Part shown: positions 25,197 to 37,476 of the stretch, piece by piece
How the letters are laid out: every line of letters starts with the position of its first letter
Position numbering within the stretch: the first letter of the stretch is position 1
NCBI RefSeq assembly: GCF_002105155.1
Contig: NW_019029025.1
Span: 1-64,000, forward strand
Direction of reading: 5' to 3'
DNA length: 64,000 nucleotides
From: Lobosporangium transversale
Taxonomy: Eukaryota; Mortierellomycota; Mortierellomycetes; Mortierellales; Mortierellaceae
The notes under the pieces: model-generated
Told to the model about the DNA's origin: nothing
The model's input: the letters and a program-made list of their open reading frames with translations, nothing else
The model's database searches: none
Made by a program: the position numbers and the translations under genes

Positions 25197-26748
25197 TTAT
25201 TCGCGACGACGTATGAAATACGAAGGGCGAGTATATTTCAGATCTTGGGGTTCTTGGGGTGAAGGCCCAGGAGGCGAAGCCTGACGCCCACGAACCGCCT
25301 CTGCCACGCGCTGTACAAGCGGCTACGAGTAACAAGAAAACATTGAGCTGATTAATAATAGATCTAATTTATAATGCAATGTGGATCAAAGCTCGAACAT
25401 GACAAGGGTACCTGCACGTCTTCCAGAATCCCAAGCCCACCACACATCCGTGAGAAAGTTGATCTATCGGTGGGCAAATGCATCCGACCAACTTCCTTCG
25501 GGATGTATAGTGCCTCGGACCTCAACTCCATCATGTAAAATCTCATTGCTGTACCTAAAACGCATTGGCTTTATAGTGTAAAAAACATATATATGTGCAT
25601 ACGTAAAATACAGATATCTGAAACCTACTTTGGACAAGCACACCAACAACCACTGGGTTATTGATGTTACCCCAGACCATCTTGTTTAAAGACAGCTTCA
25701 TCATGGAGAGCAGCTTGAGATAATCAAACGATAGGAGTTTCCCAGCCTTGATCCCAGGTTTTTTCACTTCCACGAGGAGAACTGGAAAGTCATCTACCCG
25801 TGCGATGATGTCGGGTCGGAATTCTTCCAGACTGGCATCCAGGGATGGCATCTCCTCGAGGCGAGAATCTCTAGCAGATGTTAAGACATAAATCGAGCGT
25901 TAAACGATTTTAGGGGAAACTTTGCCGGTTGGCAGATACTTATAAATGAATTCGTGATTACATGGCAATTGTTGCTCCCAATCCATGCAGGAGCGTCTCA
26001 ATTATAGGAGTAACGAAGAAATGCTGGTATGTCGCTTCATTGAGCGATTGGCCTTTCTTGGTCCCCCATATTCGATCGGTACAGGTCATATTCTGGATTA
26101 CCTTGAACGTGAGCGAATTTCTGACAGCATTTGGTGCCTTGGAAAGCTTATCCTGGAAATGCTGATAATCCTGGGTACCCGCAGTTCGGGTACATCCTTT
26201 AAGGAAACTGCAATGTTCCTCGGGTATCCTGGTTACTTTCCTGGTCCCAAATATCTCTCCAAGAACCTGGTCACTAACCAGCGATTTAAGAATTGATTTC
26301 GAAAAGATAAAGTTGAGAGTTCTAGAGATATTACGGCAAGGGAGTTTTTAATATAAGTATCAACTCCGCATTCCACGCTCTACGAACACAGTTGCGAACA
26401 CAGTTGCGAACACAGTGACATACAATAACTCATCAGCTTTTTTCAAAGTCGCTTCTTTCTTCACAAATATTTCCCGCGCCTCCATTGCCTTCAACGAAAC
26501 ATCTACGTTATTAATAATCAAGTGTTCTTGGGAAAGGCGGCAAGATGTTGTTCCTCGGCCGACGAGATTCGTAACAATAGAGAGTCCCTATTAGTTGCAT
26601 GTTAGTTGCATATTAGTTGGCAGTTCAATGTTTTTGGAATGCTATTTCAGCACTTGGCAATCTAATTGAAAGGGAGAGAACACACTTTTGAAGAGTTGCT
26701 CTTTTTCTTATTGGCAGTAATTTTATTGGCAGTAGTGAATTTAGGCAT
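25197..26748 (-). CDS. PD-(D/E)XK nuclease-like protein carried by the transposon
   Basis: Six exons on the minus strand, 26748-26686, 26587-26424, 26321-25962, 25870-25629, 25554-25412, 25322-25197, all GT-AG and all in phase, giving 365 residues with no stop. The N-terminus is basic (MPKFTTANKITANKKKSN). The centre shows EEFRPDIIARVDD followed by VLLVEVKKPG: Asp216, then Glu230-x-Lys232, the spacing and hydrophobic core of a PD-(D/E)XK restriction-nuclease fold; NEATYQHFFVTPIIETLL upstream may supply the first helix Glu. The C-terminal 45 residues are Pro/Arg-rich. I do not recognise a named family; similar endonuclease-like cores occur in transposon-linked and Crinkler-type eukaryotic proteins. 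Function is inferred from the motif only. Confidence 0.65.
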
Positions 26749-26871
26749 GTTGAAGAAAATGTTGATTGAGAGTGTTGGATAATTGGATAATGGGTGATTC
26801 AGCTCTTTTTATAAATAGTGCAGCGTTTATCTTTTGGAACGGTAAAGCACGGAGCTCTCGGGACAGCATAA

Positions 26872-28017
26872 TGTAATGCAATGCACACAAAGTGCCATCC
26901 ATGAGGAGTACTTTTAGACTTGGTTTTTCACATTCCCAGCCCCCCGGAAAAAGTAATAAAGTGACGAGCTGTAGATTTATTAAATGTTATATATCGAATA
27001 AGTATGAGGGAGTGAGTGGTGAGTGAACAACAAAGGCCAAACATTCTTGTCCATGTGCGGCTGCGGATGCTCCGGATCCTCCTTCTTTTGTCTTGTATGT
27101 TATAATATTGATAATAGTAATAATATGATTATTAATATTATTAAAAAAAAAAAAAAAAAAAAAAAAGTTAGAATCGAGTACTGGCAAAATGTTATATCAG
27201 CTGTAGACTGAAAAAATGTTGAGGTGGTTACTATTATGGCAATTGACAGCGAGAATGACAGAGGCGACAGTGAAAAGGATCAAGACTTGCTCCATCTCGA
27301 AGCAGACAGAAAACCAACTGCAGAGACAGCGCTGGTCACTAACAATCATCACCATGGCGAAGATGGTGGGATTTTGCCACCGCGAAGATGGCTGTTAAAC
27401 TCTCCCTGCCCTAAGGGTAGAGAGGGACCAATGCAGCTGCAACTGTGTCTGCTGCTTGAGAAAGAGTTTGGACGTCCAGCCTGTAGAATTGCTTCTTGCT
27501 TGCGGAGGGCCTCGAAGCAGACAGAAAACCAACTGCAGAGACAGCGCTGGTCACTAACAATCATCACCATGGCGAAGATGGTGGGATTTTGCCATCGCGA
27601 AGATGGCTGTTAAACTCTCCCTGCCCTAAGGGTAGAGAGGGACCAATGCAGCTGCAGCTGTGTCTGTTGCTCGAGAGAGTAGCCGACATCGTGAATAGAA
27701 CGGACTAGAGAAGAGGGACTTGCTTGATGGCTGATGCTATGATTGTGTCGTGTTTGATGATTGACAAAAGAAAAAAAAAAAAATACCACAAGATCTTTTC
27801 AAGCTTACGCCATCACCTTCCCTCAGTTGCAATCCCTTCCTTTAGCTACAATCTCCCTCACTTGCCAGTCACTTACCTGCCCTCCTGCCATGTTTGACAT
27901 AGAGAGGTCAGCTTACAATAGTATTTTTGAATTGAGAGGCTCTTAGCCAACCAATGGCCTAGAAATATATCAAATTCGAAATTTGTACAAAAATGTACAA
28001 TTATCGAGATTCCACTG
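26872..28017 (-). repeat. Right terminal inverted repeat (1,146 bp)
   Basis: Reverse complement of 20528-21673. Its outer end reads ACTG then the TA duplication at 28018-28019; its inner end is 124 bp upstream of the nuclease start codon, so the arm could contribute promoter sequence to that gene. Confidence 0.95.
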
Positions 28018-29410
28018 TATTAGACATGCTGAACGTAATCTCGTGTCACGATGCAAAGCATGCGTGCTGCGGATAGCGATGTCAATTCGTCAGGAAAATT
28101 CCCAACATGTACGTTTTCCCTAACCCTAACCCTAATCCTAAAATCATATCCAAGCCGCAACTTCCCTTTAAGATTGAGTGATAGACATGCATGAAAGAGA
28201 TGGTTTCTGTGCTTGTAGTACAAGGGAACACAAGCTCCAAAAGACGTTTTTTTTATATTTAATAGGCATCTTCATTTGCATTATTCGTTCATGCCATTTG
28301 CACACGCTTAGTGATTACAGCACACATGTCCACATGTCTTTATTTTGTGTTATCGCGCATGCACATTTTCCCAATCTTCCCAGACTCAACCCTAGTGATT
28401 GATTAGTCTTCTTTTTTTTTTTTTTTGCTTTGTTCATAGCTTGAGGATAAAAACGATAAGGTGTGAATACCATGAATAGGGTAATACGCTTGCATGCAAC
28501 AAAGAGAAGGAGATAAAGGGACATAGGGATATTGGAGGAAGGAAGAAAAGGGGAAATTCAGAAAATCAAAGAGGCGAGTGATTGAACAAGCACCTCCGGG
28601 AGAAAGATTCAAGTGTCTATTTCTTCATCTTCATTGTATATATCTTATCCCACTATTTGTCCATATATAGTTTTCGATGTTTGCGGAACTTTTTATTGAA
28701 CATCCGAGTTGAGTGAGGAAAGAGCACAGCGCAAAGACAAAGAGCAAAAAAAGTAAAAAAAAAAAAATCACATCCCTCGTTTCCAGAGTTGCTACAGCCC
28801 AATCAGATGTGTCCACCATCATGTGGGCAGAGGAGAAGATTTTGCTTTTTTTTTTTTTTGCATACCTACATTTTCACACACAATAACATTCACGCACAAG
28901 TGCAAACATGATTCTCTCCTTCATCAGTTCCATCCCCACATTCAGATCCATTTTCAGATAATACCCCTGTTGTTGATGTTGTTAATGTTGTTTTTTATGC
29001 TGATGATATACATGCACGTTTGTGTTGAATGTGTTTGGATTATGTCGGAGAATAAGGCAGAAAAAAGCAATGATCGAGGAGCGTAACAGAGTTGCTTACT
29101 CACTTTCATCAGAAATGCAAAAAAGGTAAGAGGAATTCCATTCTCTCCCCATTGCCTTGCCCTGGAAGTCTACAAAGTCTTCATATTGTATACATATGCT
29201 TTTTTCTCCTTCCTTCTTCGAAGAACTGAAGATGGGAAGAATATCATTGCATCTGAAGCTGGGTATCTTCCCTAATCTAACGGAAATGCTTATCCTGGAA
29301 AAGAGAGGAAGAAGGTTGTCGTTTATCAATTATAAATATCTATCAGATAGAGCAAAGAGGTCAGCAGGTGCAAAACTTAGAAACACGAACTGAACTGATA
29401 GAAACAGTGC

Positions 29411-29442
<32 letters not shown>

Positions 29443-30232
29443 CAACACAATCATCAAACAAATGGGAAAGTCAAACAAACAAAGCATGGTCCTCAAAATT
29501 AGATGGACGACCTTATGCTTTTTTTTTTTTTTAGCATTTCAGTCATGCCCCGGTCTTGCAAAGGGCAATTGACTGTAAGCGTCCTCAGGCAAGGCACTCA
29601 CACCTGTTTGCCACTCTTATCCCAATGATTGGATTGACATTTGATTTTTTTTATTTTACCGGGACAAGTATAAAAGGAGAACATGCGTCTCCCTTCTCTC
29701 TTTTTTTTTGTTCTCGATTCTCTTTTTCCTTTTTCTCTTTCCCATTTTTCAATTCTCTTCGATTTCCACTTTTTTCCTTCTTTGTTCCTTCCTAACCTTT
29801 GTGCCACACACACGTTAACACAAACACATTCAACACGTTATCGTGCTTTACTTCGCTTTGATTCGCTTTGATTCGCTTTGCTTTTGCTGTTCATTTTTGG
29901 CTTTTTTTTTTTTTGACGTTCAATTTTAATATTTTTTGCTCCAGTGAGACTATTAAAAAGTAACACAGTGTCATCATTGCTTCGCAGCCTAGCACAGCGT
30001 ATTGCATCGCGCTTTAATCATTCCACATCTCTCTGCATCTAAATTGCAGCATATCGTCAGAACTCTGATCTATTTGGAAAACTAAACTACCGCCTCATCG
30101 TTTGTTCCCACCCTTGACTTCACAAGCAAGCCTTAATTAGTTCATCCACGAGGCATTTTACTTTTTCCCCCTCTTCTTTCTCTGCTCCTCTATTTATTTC
30201 ACTTTCTTCACTTTCTTCACTTATTCTCGACC
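28018..30232. other. Intergenic, 2.2 kb, no gene seen
   Basis: Begins with the right TA duplication. Contains a short telomere-like tract at 28118-28135, T/A runs (28411-28425, 29417-29442, 29520-29532) and, from about 29650, a C/T-rich stretch ending at the next start codon, typical of fungal promoters and leaders. Open frames here are short, low-complexity and unsupported. Confidence 0.5.
28118..28135 (-). repeat. Interstitial telomere-type repeat, three units
   Basis: Three perfect CCCTAA units in a row followed by a degenerate TCCTAA; the complementary strand is TTAGGG, the usual telomere repeat of filamentous fungi. It sits 100 bp outside the transposon's right end. Confidence 0.7.
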
Positions 30233-31928
30233 ATGACTGATTTCGCTCAGGAACGTTCAGGTATGCGCTCCCGTGGCCCATCTCTGCCAAAGCTGAACTT
30301 TCCATCAGCTTCGCAATTTTTGCAGCAGCAGCACTATTCGGCACCTCAGCATCCTTTTGACACTACGCAGGCCTCTGATGCTGGTATTGATATTGATTTC
30401 GACATGGACATGGACTTTGATACCACGCCCGTGCCGGACGATAAGAACGACACTTCGTCTTCACGGCCTTTTGTGAGCGCTCATCCTTCACCGGATGTTA
30501 GTGATGAAAGTGACTGTGAGCGTACTTTAGGAAGGGTGAATGAGTCTACTGCTGTTGCATCCTCAGCAGATCTATTCGACTCTTGTAGCTCCGTTCCATC
30601 CTCGGCCAAACAGCTTGCACGCGATCATGCAAGGCGGCGGCAGAGTCAAATCGAGAGTCAGATCGAGCCTCCACTCTCGCATGATATCTTCTTGGCACCC
30701 GTTCCTATCCCATCATCCTCGCGTACGCCTCCGCACAGTCCATTCTCCTATGGAAAGCATTCGTCCTTTTCAATGAACACGCCCCCTGGTTCCGCTTCCT
30801 CGGTCATGCCCACCCCTTGTTCTGACTCGGCCGCTGTAGATGCGCTCATTCGCGAGCATGTCCACGCCAACATGCTTACACATACAACCGACGATGCGTT
30901 CTTCTGGCACCTTGGCAAGCTTAGCGAATTCTCGTTTTCTGATCGATTCGTGCGCTCAAGAGTGTTTGAGATCAAAGAGAGTGCTGTTGCGCCAGTCGTT
31001 ACATCACCACCTGGGTCCGTTGACGCAGTGTCAACTCCTGAATCTGCTAATCAACCACGCACCAGTAGCTGGCGTCTTCGAATCTACCCGGTAAGGCTCC
31101 ACTCTTAAACTATTAGGATCCCTAGCAAGTTCTTGTATCTTTTTTTTTTTTTTTTTATCTTTAATGGCAACGTTGATTGACCGAGAAGCTGAGCACCTAT
31201 CAAACTGACGGTGTGCATATTCTCTCTCTTTCTCTTGTCTGTCCTTTTTATTCATCTACTTGTTGCACAGATAAACCATCATGCGCGGTTAATCTGTTTT
31301 CGTGTTAAAGGGCCAAGCCTTTTTTTTTGTGAGAGATAAACAATGGTAATCTGACTCCTTCAAATGGTCTTTACTCTTCTACTTTTGAAATAATAGCACG
31401 GTCGAGGTGATCGCCATCGTGACAGCGATTACGTTGGCCTCTATCTCCACCAGGAAGCTGTTCGTGCTATAAACAGACGTGAATCTGCCGTCATCACCCA
31501 AGCTCCTATTGCAAACTTTAGCAGCTCCGCCCCTACACCATTCTTCGCGCGTGGATCCATCTCTTCGACTCCTCGCAGATCTATCTCGGGAGCATCAATA
31601 TTGCCCCCAGTTCGCCGGCATGTTACTTTGTTCATTGCCACTGAGAAAGGTGACTGTTTGGCCAAGCAGGACTTGGTTGAATGGTTCTCAGGAAGCGAGG
31701 GTGGTCTCGGTAAGTTGAGAGTCAGCGTCTCTGATAAATAATTAAATTATTTGGAACGATATGAAGTTACTAACCTTTTACGTCTATGTTATCAATGATT
31801 TAGGCTTCCCCAGGATTGTTTCTCGAAAGACTGTGCAGGATGCTGTTAAAACATCATCGATAATTGACGATGAGGAAGACGAGCGCGAGCTAGGTATTGT
31901 TGCCGGTGTCCTGTTCCATTCTCTTTAA
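30233..31928 (+). CDS. MATH-domain protein
   Basis: Exons 30233-31090, 31397-31709, 31804-31928 give 431 residues. The first 190 residues are Ser/Pro-rich and disordered. From about residue 200 comes an N-terminal helix and beta region, then SSWRLRIYP joined across the intron to HGRGD-x4-SDYVGLYLHQE, the hallmark of a MATH/TRAF-like beta sandwich (a W-x-L/I-x-I/L-YP strand followed by YLGLYL). The domain continues through VTLFIATEKGD and ends with a last strand, GIVAGVLF, at the C-terminus. MATH proteins usually serve as substrate or receptor adaptors, often in ubiquitin systems; no BTB or protease domain is attached here. Partner and role unknown. A C/T-rich leader precedes the start. Confidence 0.75.
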
Positions 31929-32264
31929 ACGTAGTTGGACGGTTCAATTGTAGTAAAAAAGTCTTTGTACTATATAGTGTTTCCTTGTTAAATAAAATTG
32001 TACACCTCTGTCTTTATTCTTGAAGGATACAAAGCCACCCACCACCTACTCCTCTGGCCTGGGCATGATACACTTGTAACAGTAAAAGAAGCATCTCACG
32101 TTAATATGTTACATCTACATTCACATTAATTAATTCCACAGACAGTCTGGATCGCGTTCAGAACTAGCCTGAATCCCATCGACCTTAACCCTTCAAAAAA
32201 AAAAAAAAAGTCAAAGGGACAAGAGGAAAAAAAAAAAAAAATCATACGCGAAGCACATCTTGGC
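31929..32264. other. Intergenic between MATH gene and med16
   Basis: 336 bp between two plus-strand genes: an AATAAA-like signal at 31991-31996, two A-runs (32196-32208, 32228-32240), then the med16 start. No gene. Confidence 0.5.
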
Positions 32265-35200
32265 ATGCAAAACGAACAATCAGTAGCATTTGGTTCATTG
32301 GAGCGAAAGCTTTTGTCTTTTCTTCCACCTAATTTGTCAGTAGATGGACTGTATTCGTCATTGAGACATGGAAGTCTTCAAAGGTAAAAATATGCCTCTA
32401 ATCAGCTGCCATTGTCCTTAGCAATTAAAAGACATGTATAATTTATTTAGAGCGGTAATTAATTCACCAACTCTGTTCTTTGTGCTAATGTTAGGCCTAT
32501 TGCATGGTCTTACAAGAATGTTGCCCTTGTACCCTCATGGGTACCAGACAAAAAAGTCCCAGGACTCATGAAGTATGTACTTTAGTGGAGTGAAAAGGAT
32601 GAATAGTTTTGAAACGAGCTTGAAGAAAGGACTCAGTTAACACGATTGGAAAACTAATGAATATTTCTCTCGATAAATGGATCTGTAGCCCCTCCTTACG
32701 GATGTTTTCGCTACTAATATCTGAAGGAGGAAAGGGAAGACTTTGGGACACATGCATGGAAGATATTTCTATGGTTCATGGACAGAGTCGTCTCACCCAT
32801 ACTTTGTGGGATCCATCAGCAAACCATTTCGCTACCATAGATGAAAAGGGCAAGATTGTTATCTGGACGAACAAGGTGAAAAGAAGAAAGAAAAGAAAGG
32901 AGGACTATACGCTCAACTTCTATAGAATATTGGAGTAGATGGTGTGATAGCTGACAGCGGTATTGATCTGATCTGGTCGGGTGAAAATTACCTAGAGATA
33001 TCTCAATGCATGGCTTCCAGCATACATGGTCGTGTTATTTGCACCTGTCGTCTGCTGCGAATGGATTAATCCGGAGCGAATGGTAACAACTATATTTTCT
33101 GCCTGGGCTATTTAAGCGATTATATCCTTTTATCGTTAGATTATTGTTATTTAAAAAAAAAACGTTTTCTCTGGCAATATTATTATTATTATTATAGTAT
33201 GTGGCATCAAAGACAGACGGAACTACGAAATATGAGCGCGAAAAGACAGGAAGACCAAGGAATCCTATGACATTGTTGGTTTTGACTTCTGATGGCCAGT
33301 TGACAGAAATCTTTAAACCTGCAGCGGGTGTCTACACACATGTCTCAATAAATCTACCACGCCGATCAATAATTGAGGATGTAACAACTTCTCGGATAAC
33401 TCATGGATCTATGCTGAGTGGTGGTATGCTTTTCATTTGCTGGAAATAATACGTATGTAGGAAAGCACGACAAAGTTATCATTACAATTCTCGTATCTAA
33501 CACGCATATACTTCTAGTTGATGGAATACACCTCATTACACATCATGGAGACATTCTGCCATCTACCGTGAATATGTATCAAATTGACCTCCGATTCCAG
33601 CCGGAGCTTGTTTTTCGCTGTGAAGCCTTAGCTATCCTGCATATTTCAAATCCTTTGACCGGACCAGGCTCCATCATGACGCCAGGGGTTATGCTACACT
33701 TGAAGCTCCTACCTCCAATAGCAACGAGACCACTATCTATAGCAATAGCATTGGCATCAATGGAAGGTATGGATAATCTCTGAGAGACAAGAAAAAGATA
33801 TACTGTCAGGAATACTAAAACTATAAGAATGGACATTTAACATTTGACAGGTTTGCCACCAATCCTTTTCTAATTTTAGAAAACTTGAATGGCGAAAACA
33901 CATACAAATGTCAAGTTGTTGTGTGGGATGTGGCGCCGAAGGTCATGGGATTTCATCCGGCATTCCAGGGACTATCTACTCGCCGGAATGATGCTGTATC
34001 CGGGCAGTCTTCACTTGTATGTCGACAAAACTGGATGCGGACGAAAATGCTATAAAAAAAAAATCGGATTGGAAAGCTTCCCAGCTAATAACTGGATTGA
34101 TTTGTATTACGTATGATAGACATTCGTGTTACTTGGAGAGCGAAGATTCGATGGCAAGTTTATTTCGACACTAAATTTTGTACCAAAAACAAGGGAGCTT
34201 CTTGTCGGCTTCTCTGATGGCAGTGTACTTGGGCTGGAAAGGTAAGGACATTTATTCATGTGTTTTCTTACCTTTTACAGCTGTGAACGCTATGTTTTCA
34301 AAGTATGAGAGTGAGTGCATGATGATCAAATGCCTTTTTTTTTTTTTCGTTTACTATCAAATAAGTCGGTTTCCAGGATTATCAGACTCGACACAGACTC
34401 TTTTAGAGGGATTCCGCTTACCGAAAGATGAGACCTCTGCTGTCGCTATCTCACCATCGCCGAATGGGCTTTACCTCCTCTGCTCTTTTCTAGATGGAAA
34501 AATTTCAACCATTGATACCTCAGAAACTACGGGTAGGCTGTTTATCTTCGAGCCAATGAGAATGTTGCTTTTACTGCTTATTTTTATTTTTATTTTTTTC
34601 ATTCTTTTTACCAAAAACATGTGCAATCTCACTCAAAGTTGCAACATACCTTTGTAGGCTACGACCTGGATATGGAAACAATTATACAGTATACAGTTTT
34701 GGCACTTTTAAATGATATTGATTATTCCGACATTGTAGCTGTTATTGTCAAGGCAGCCAGGATTTCAGGAGATGATCGTATGTTGGCTTTTGAGTTATAA
34801 ACCCATACGCTAATGAAAAGAGAAGCATAGAAATGTATTTTAGTAAGCACAGACACTCAGCCATTCAATTCCTTTAATTTACCCTCTTGTAGAACTTCCT
34901 GACCGGTTTTTGGAAGGAGTCTTCAAGAGCTACGAACATATTAAAGGTGTAGAAGACTCCAGTATGCTTGAGCCATTCATGCCAAAAGCTTCGGTCATGA
35001 GGCGTATGCTTTCGCTTCAACTCGTCTTATTCCAGGCGTTACCTAAGAAGATTGTTCAATACCGTCTTACAAACGCGCTTTTACATCTGCAATCCATCGG
35101 GGAAACCCTTTCCGGCTGTTGTACTTCAGACCCAGCGACATTGGCGGCACATTTGGATCCTGCGTCAAATATGATATTAGGACAAAAGCCACTTGCCTTT

Positions 35201-37476
35201 GACATCAATTCTTTGTGGTCGTTATTTCCTCTATGCGGCTGGGCATTGGACTTTTGCACAATTCTTTTCCGAGAGTTACTCGTATTCCTGGAAATGAGGA
35301 CCCCAAACCCTGCAGGGACGACGACGTCGACTTCAGCTTTGTTGCAAGGCGTTCTTCAGGGTCAGAGCAGCCATTCCCTTGCAGTAGGGTCAGCGATGAT
35401 ACCTAAGCCGACTCTACTCTCCTTCTTGTACCATAGTCGAGCAAGAAACACTCTTTGGAATGTTTTGGTGTTGGTGGAGCAATTTCACCAGTATATACGT
35501 ATCAGAGATCAACTATATCAGCGCGTGAGGCACGCGAACAGTGCTATTGATGGACCTAGTGGACCTGGACAGGAAAAGCCTAATCATACCAACTCTATGA
35601 GCATACCTGAGGCTTTTGCTATGAAAGAGCTCCATAGCTTAACCCTTTCTCAATATGTGGAAGCGGCTTTTACAAGGTGTCCAATTAAGATCGGAACTAT
35701 TAAACCACTACTGAGGGAACTAAATTCGATCGGCAATCAAGCAGATGTTAAATCTGTTAATGGAGGGGCTAGCACACTATTGGATAGAACAGCATCCGAT
35801 CATATGATATTTATCAAAGGTATTCCCCCATTTATCAACAACAATAGCTCGTTGGCACAGGCTAAAGCAGAGCTAAGAACCATTGTGAGAAAGTATCCAA
35901 CGTTGTGGGATATGAATCGGCTGGTTTTTGCCAACATCCATTGGCTTGATCTGGAACCTGCGGATGTACTAAGACCTGTGTCATTGTCTTCAGATGTGTC
36001 ATCGAAAGTCAGCCCGAGGGAAAGGACGTTGGCAATGCATCCAGCTAGATGTCGCATTGACCCTGTGACGGCTCTCAAAACAAGAGGTCTTGGTCATGGT
36101 GGTACTTTGAGTTCTACTACTGGGCTGTCAGGGCGTGGGCCTCACAGCACTCTTCAACACCATATTTCTAACGTCAGCACTACGAGCAACATCTCGGCAG
36201 GTTCTCGTGGGTCGATTGATGGGCAGATTTCTGGAAGAACAAATACTTTACCCTCAAAGACCTATACGGACTCTCCATCTGAGCTACCCCAGCAACTACG
36301 ACAACCATCAGTATCACAACCATTTACGGATGGCACATCTTTGATGATGAACACAGTAGGCTCAGGATCTCATGGGACTGTAGGTGGTGGTTCGTTCGAT
36401 TTAGGCAATTCACCAGTTGATCCAGGGTCTATATGGGGTATTGCATTGGATGAAAGTGATGATGATTGGGAAGAAGCAAGACCATCTTATAATCGCATTG
36501 AAGCACATGTAGACAGTTCAGAGATCATAAAGTCTATATGGCGGAACTGGACTCCAGCGCTACAAGCTCAACAACCATCATTGCCTGGATATGATCATGA
36601 CGATATTGGAAAGGACGAAGATAGAATAGATGCAGAGCCTGTACCCGATGATGACGTTCTTTTGGAGGACGAAGGAGAGGAAGATGAAGATCGATATTCG
36701 GATGAAGATATGCAAGACACCGCGCTCTTGTATAACGGTGTCAGACGCGATAGTAAAGGCGGGGTAGGAGGGGCTGGAGTGGATGTCCCTAACCGTAGCA
36801 GGAGACCATCCTTGGCAACGGCCTTAACGCCTTCATGTCAGTGGCTCCTCCAAGAGTCGCAGTCAATTACCAAGCGAACACGGTCAGAGTGGACAGTTTT
36901 CCCAATCCTTAATGACCATCGACCTTACACAGGAGATATTACAGGTAGTGGCCAAGGGGGTTCTGGTAGCGGCATCGGAGCCAATAGTCGAGAAATGAAG
37001 AACAGTCACCAATTAGCCTGGGTAGGATTACGTGGACATTTGACGCCATTGGACCTACAACCAACGGAAAATTTGAGCTATATCCGGTCACAAGCAGATA
37101 TTGAGGCACAGGTTCGGAAGAGACGCTTTGGCGTTGATCCAATTCGTAAGGTTAAGAAGTACAAGACTACTGGCAATGGAAGGAGATGTATCCGGTAAGG
37201 ACTTTTCAGTCTGTTCGTCTGCAAATTGCACTGATCATATTGTAGCTACTCCTGATAATATTGTGCTGTCTTTTTTGTTTTAGTTGTCATCAAGTTGCCA
37301 TGAGTAACACAAACAATAGATCGGTCTCAGGCGGCCCCAATAACGTTAGGCGTCCTATATTACCTCATCAGATTGGGAGCACACCTACAGTCATACCCGA
37401 CATTGCAGCTTCTACACTGTGGTACCATAACTATGATAGATCATGTATCTGTGGAGGGATGTGGCTAGAGCTCTAA
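32265..37476 (+). CDS. med16: Mediator complex subunit 16
   Basis: Tail-module subunit of the RNA polymerase II Mediator complex (yeast Sin4). Twelve exons: 32265-32383, 32495-32572, 32689-32875, 32996-33082, 33198-33423, 33518-33766, 33880-34016, 34120-34241, 34366-34532, 34658-34777, 34893-37194, 37284-37476; all phases match, total 1,328 residues. The N-terminal half is WD40-like: RPIAWSYKNVALVPSW, RLTHTLWDPSANHFATIDEK, VIWTNK, LVLTSDGQL. The C-terminal half is helical with LCGWALDFCTILFRELLVFL, then an acidic low-complexity region, and ends in a probable zinc site RCIRC-H plus CICGGMW split by the last intron, as in Med16 tails. The acceptors at 32995 and 34365 are the least certain. No neighbour is functionally linked. 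Confidence 0.82.

Larger units (their letters stand above)
20528..28017. mobile_element. Pogo/Tigger-like DNA transposon with 1.1-kb inverted repeats and a nuclease gene
   Basis: A 7,490-bp unit bounded by TA duplications (20526-20527 and 28018-28019). Both ends read CAGTGGAATCTCGATAATTG inward, close to the CAGT-x-GAACCTC ends of pogo/Tigger elements, which also duplicate TA. Every coordinate in the left repeat pairs with one in the right repeat at a constant sum of 48,545, so the 1,146-bp arms differ by no indel and by no substitution I found. Inside, all on the minus strand, are a Tigger-like transposase (21690-24577) and an unrelated PD-(D/E)XK protein gene (25197-26748). Near-perfect arms imply recent insertion or arm homogenisation. 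The long arms are unusual, as most pogo/Tigger repeats are tens of bp. Confidence 0.9.
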
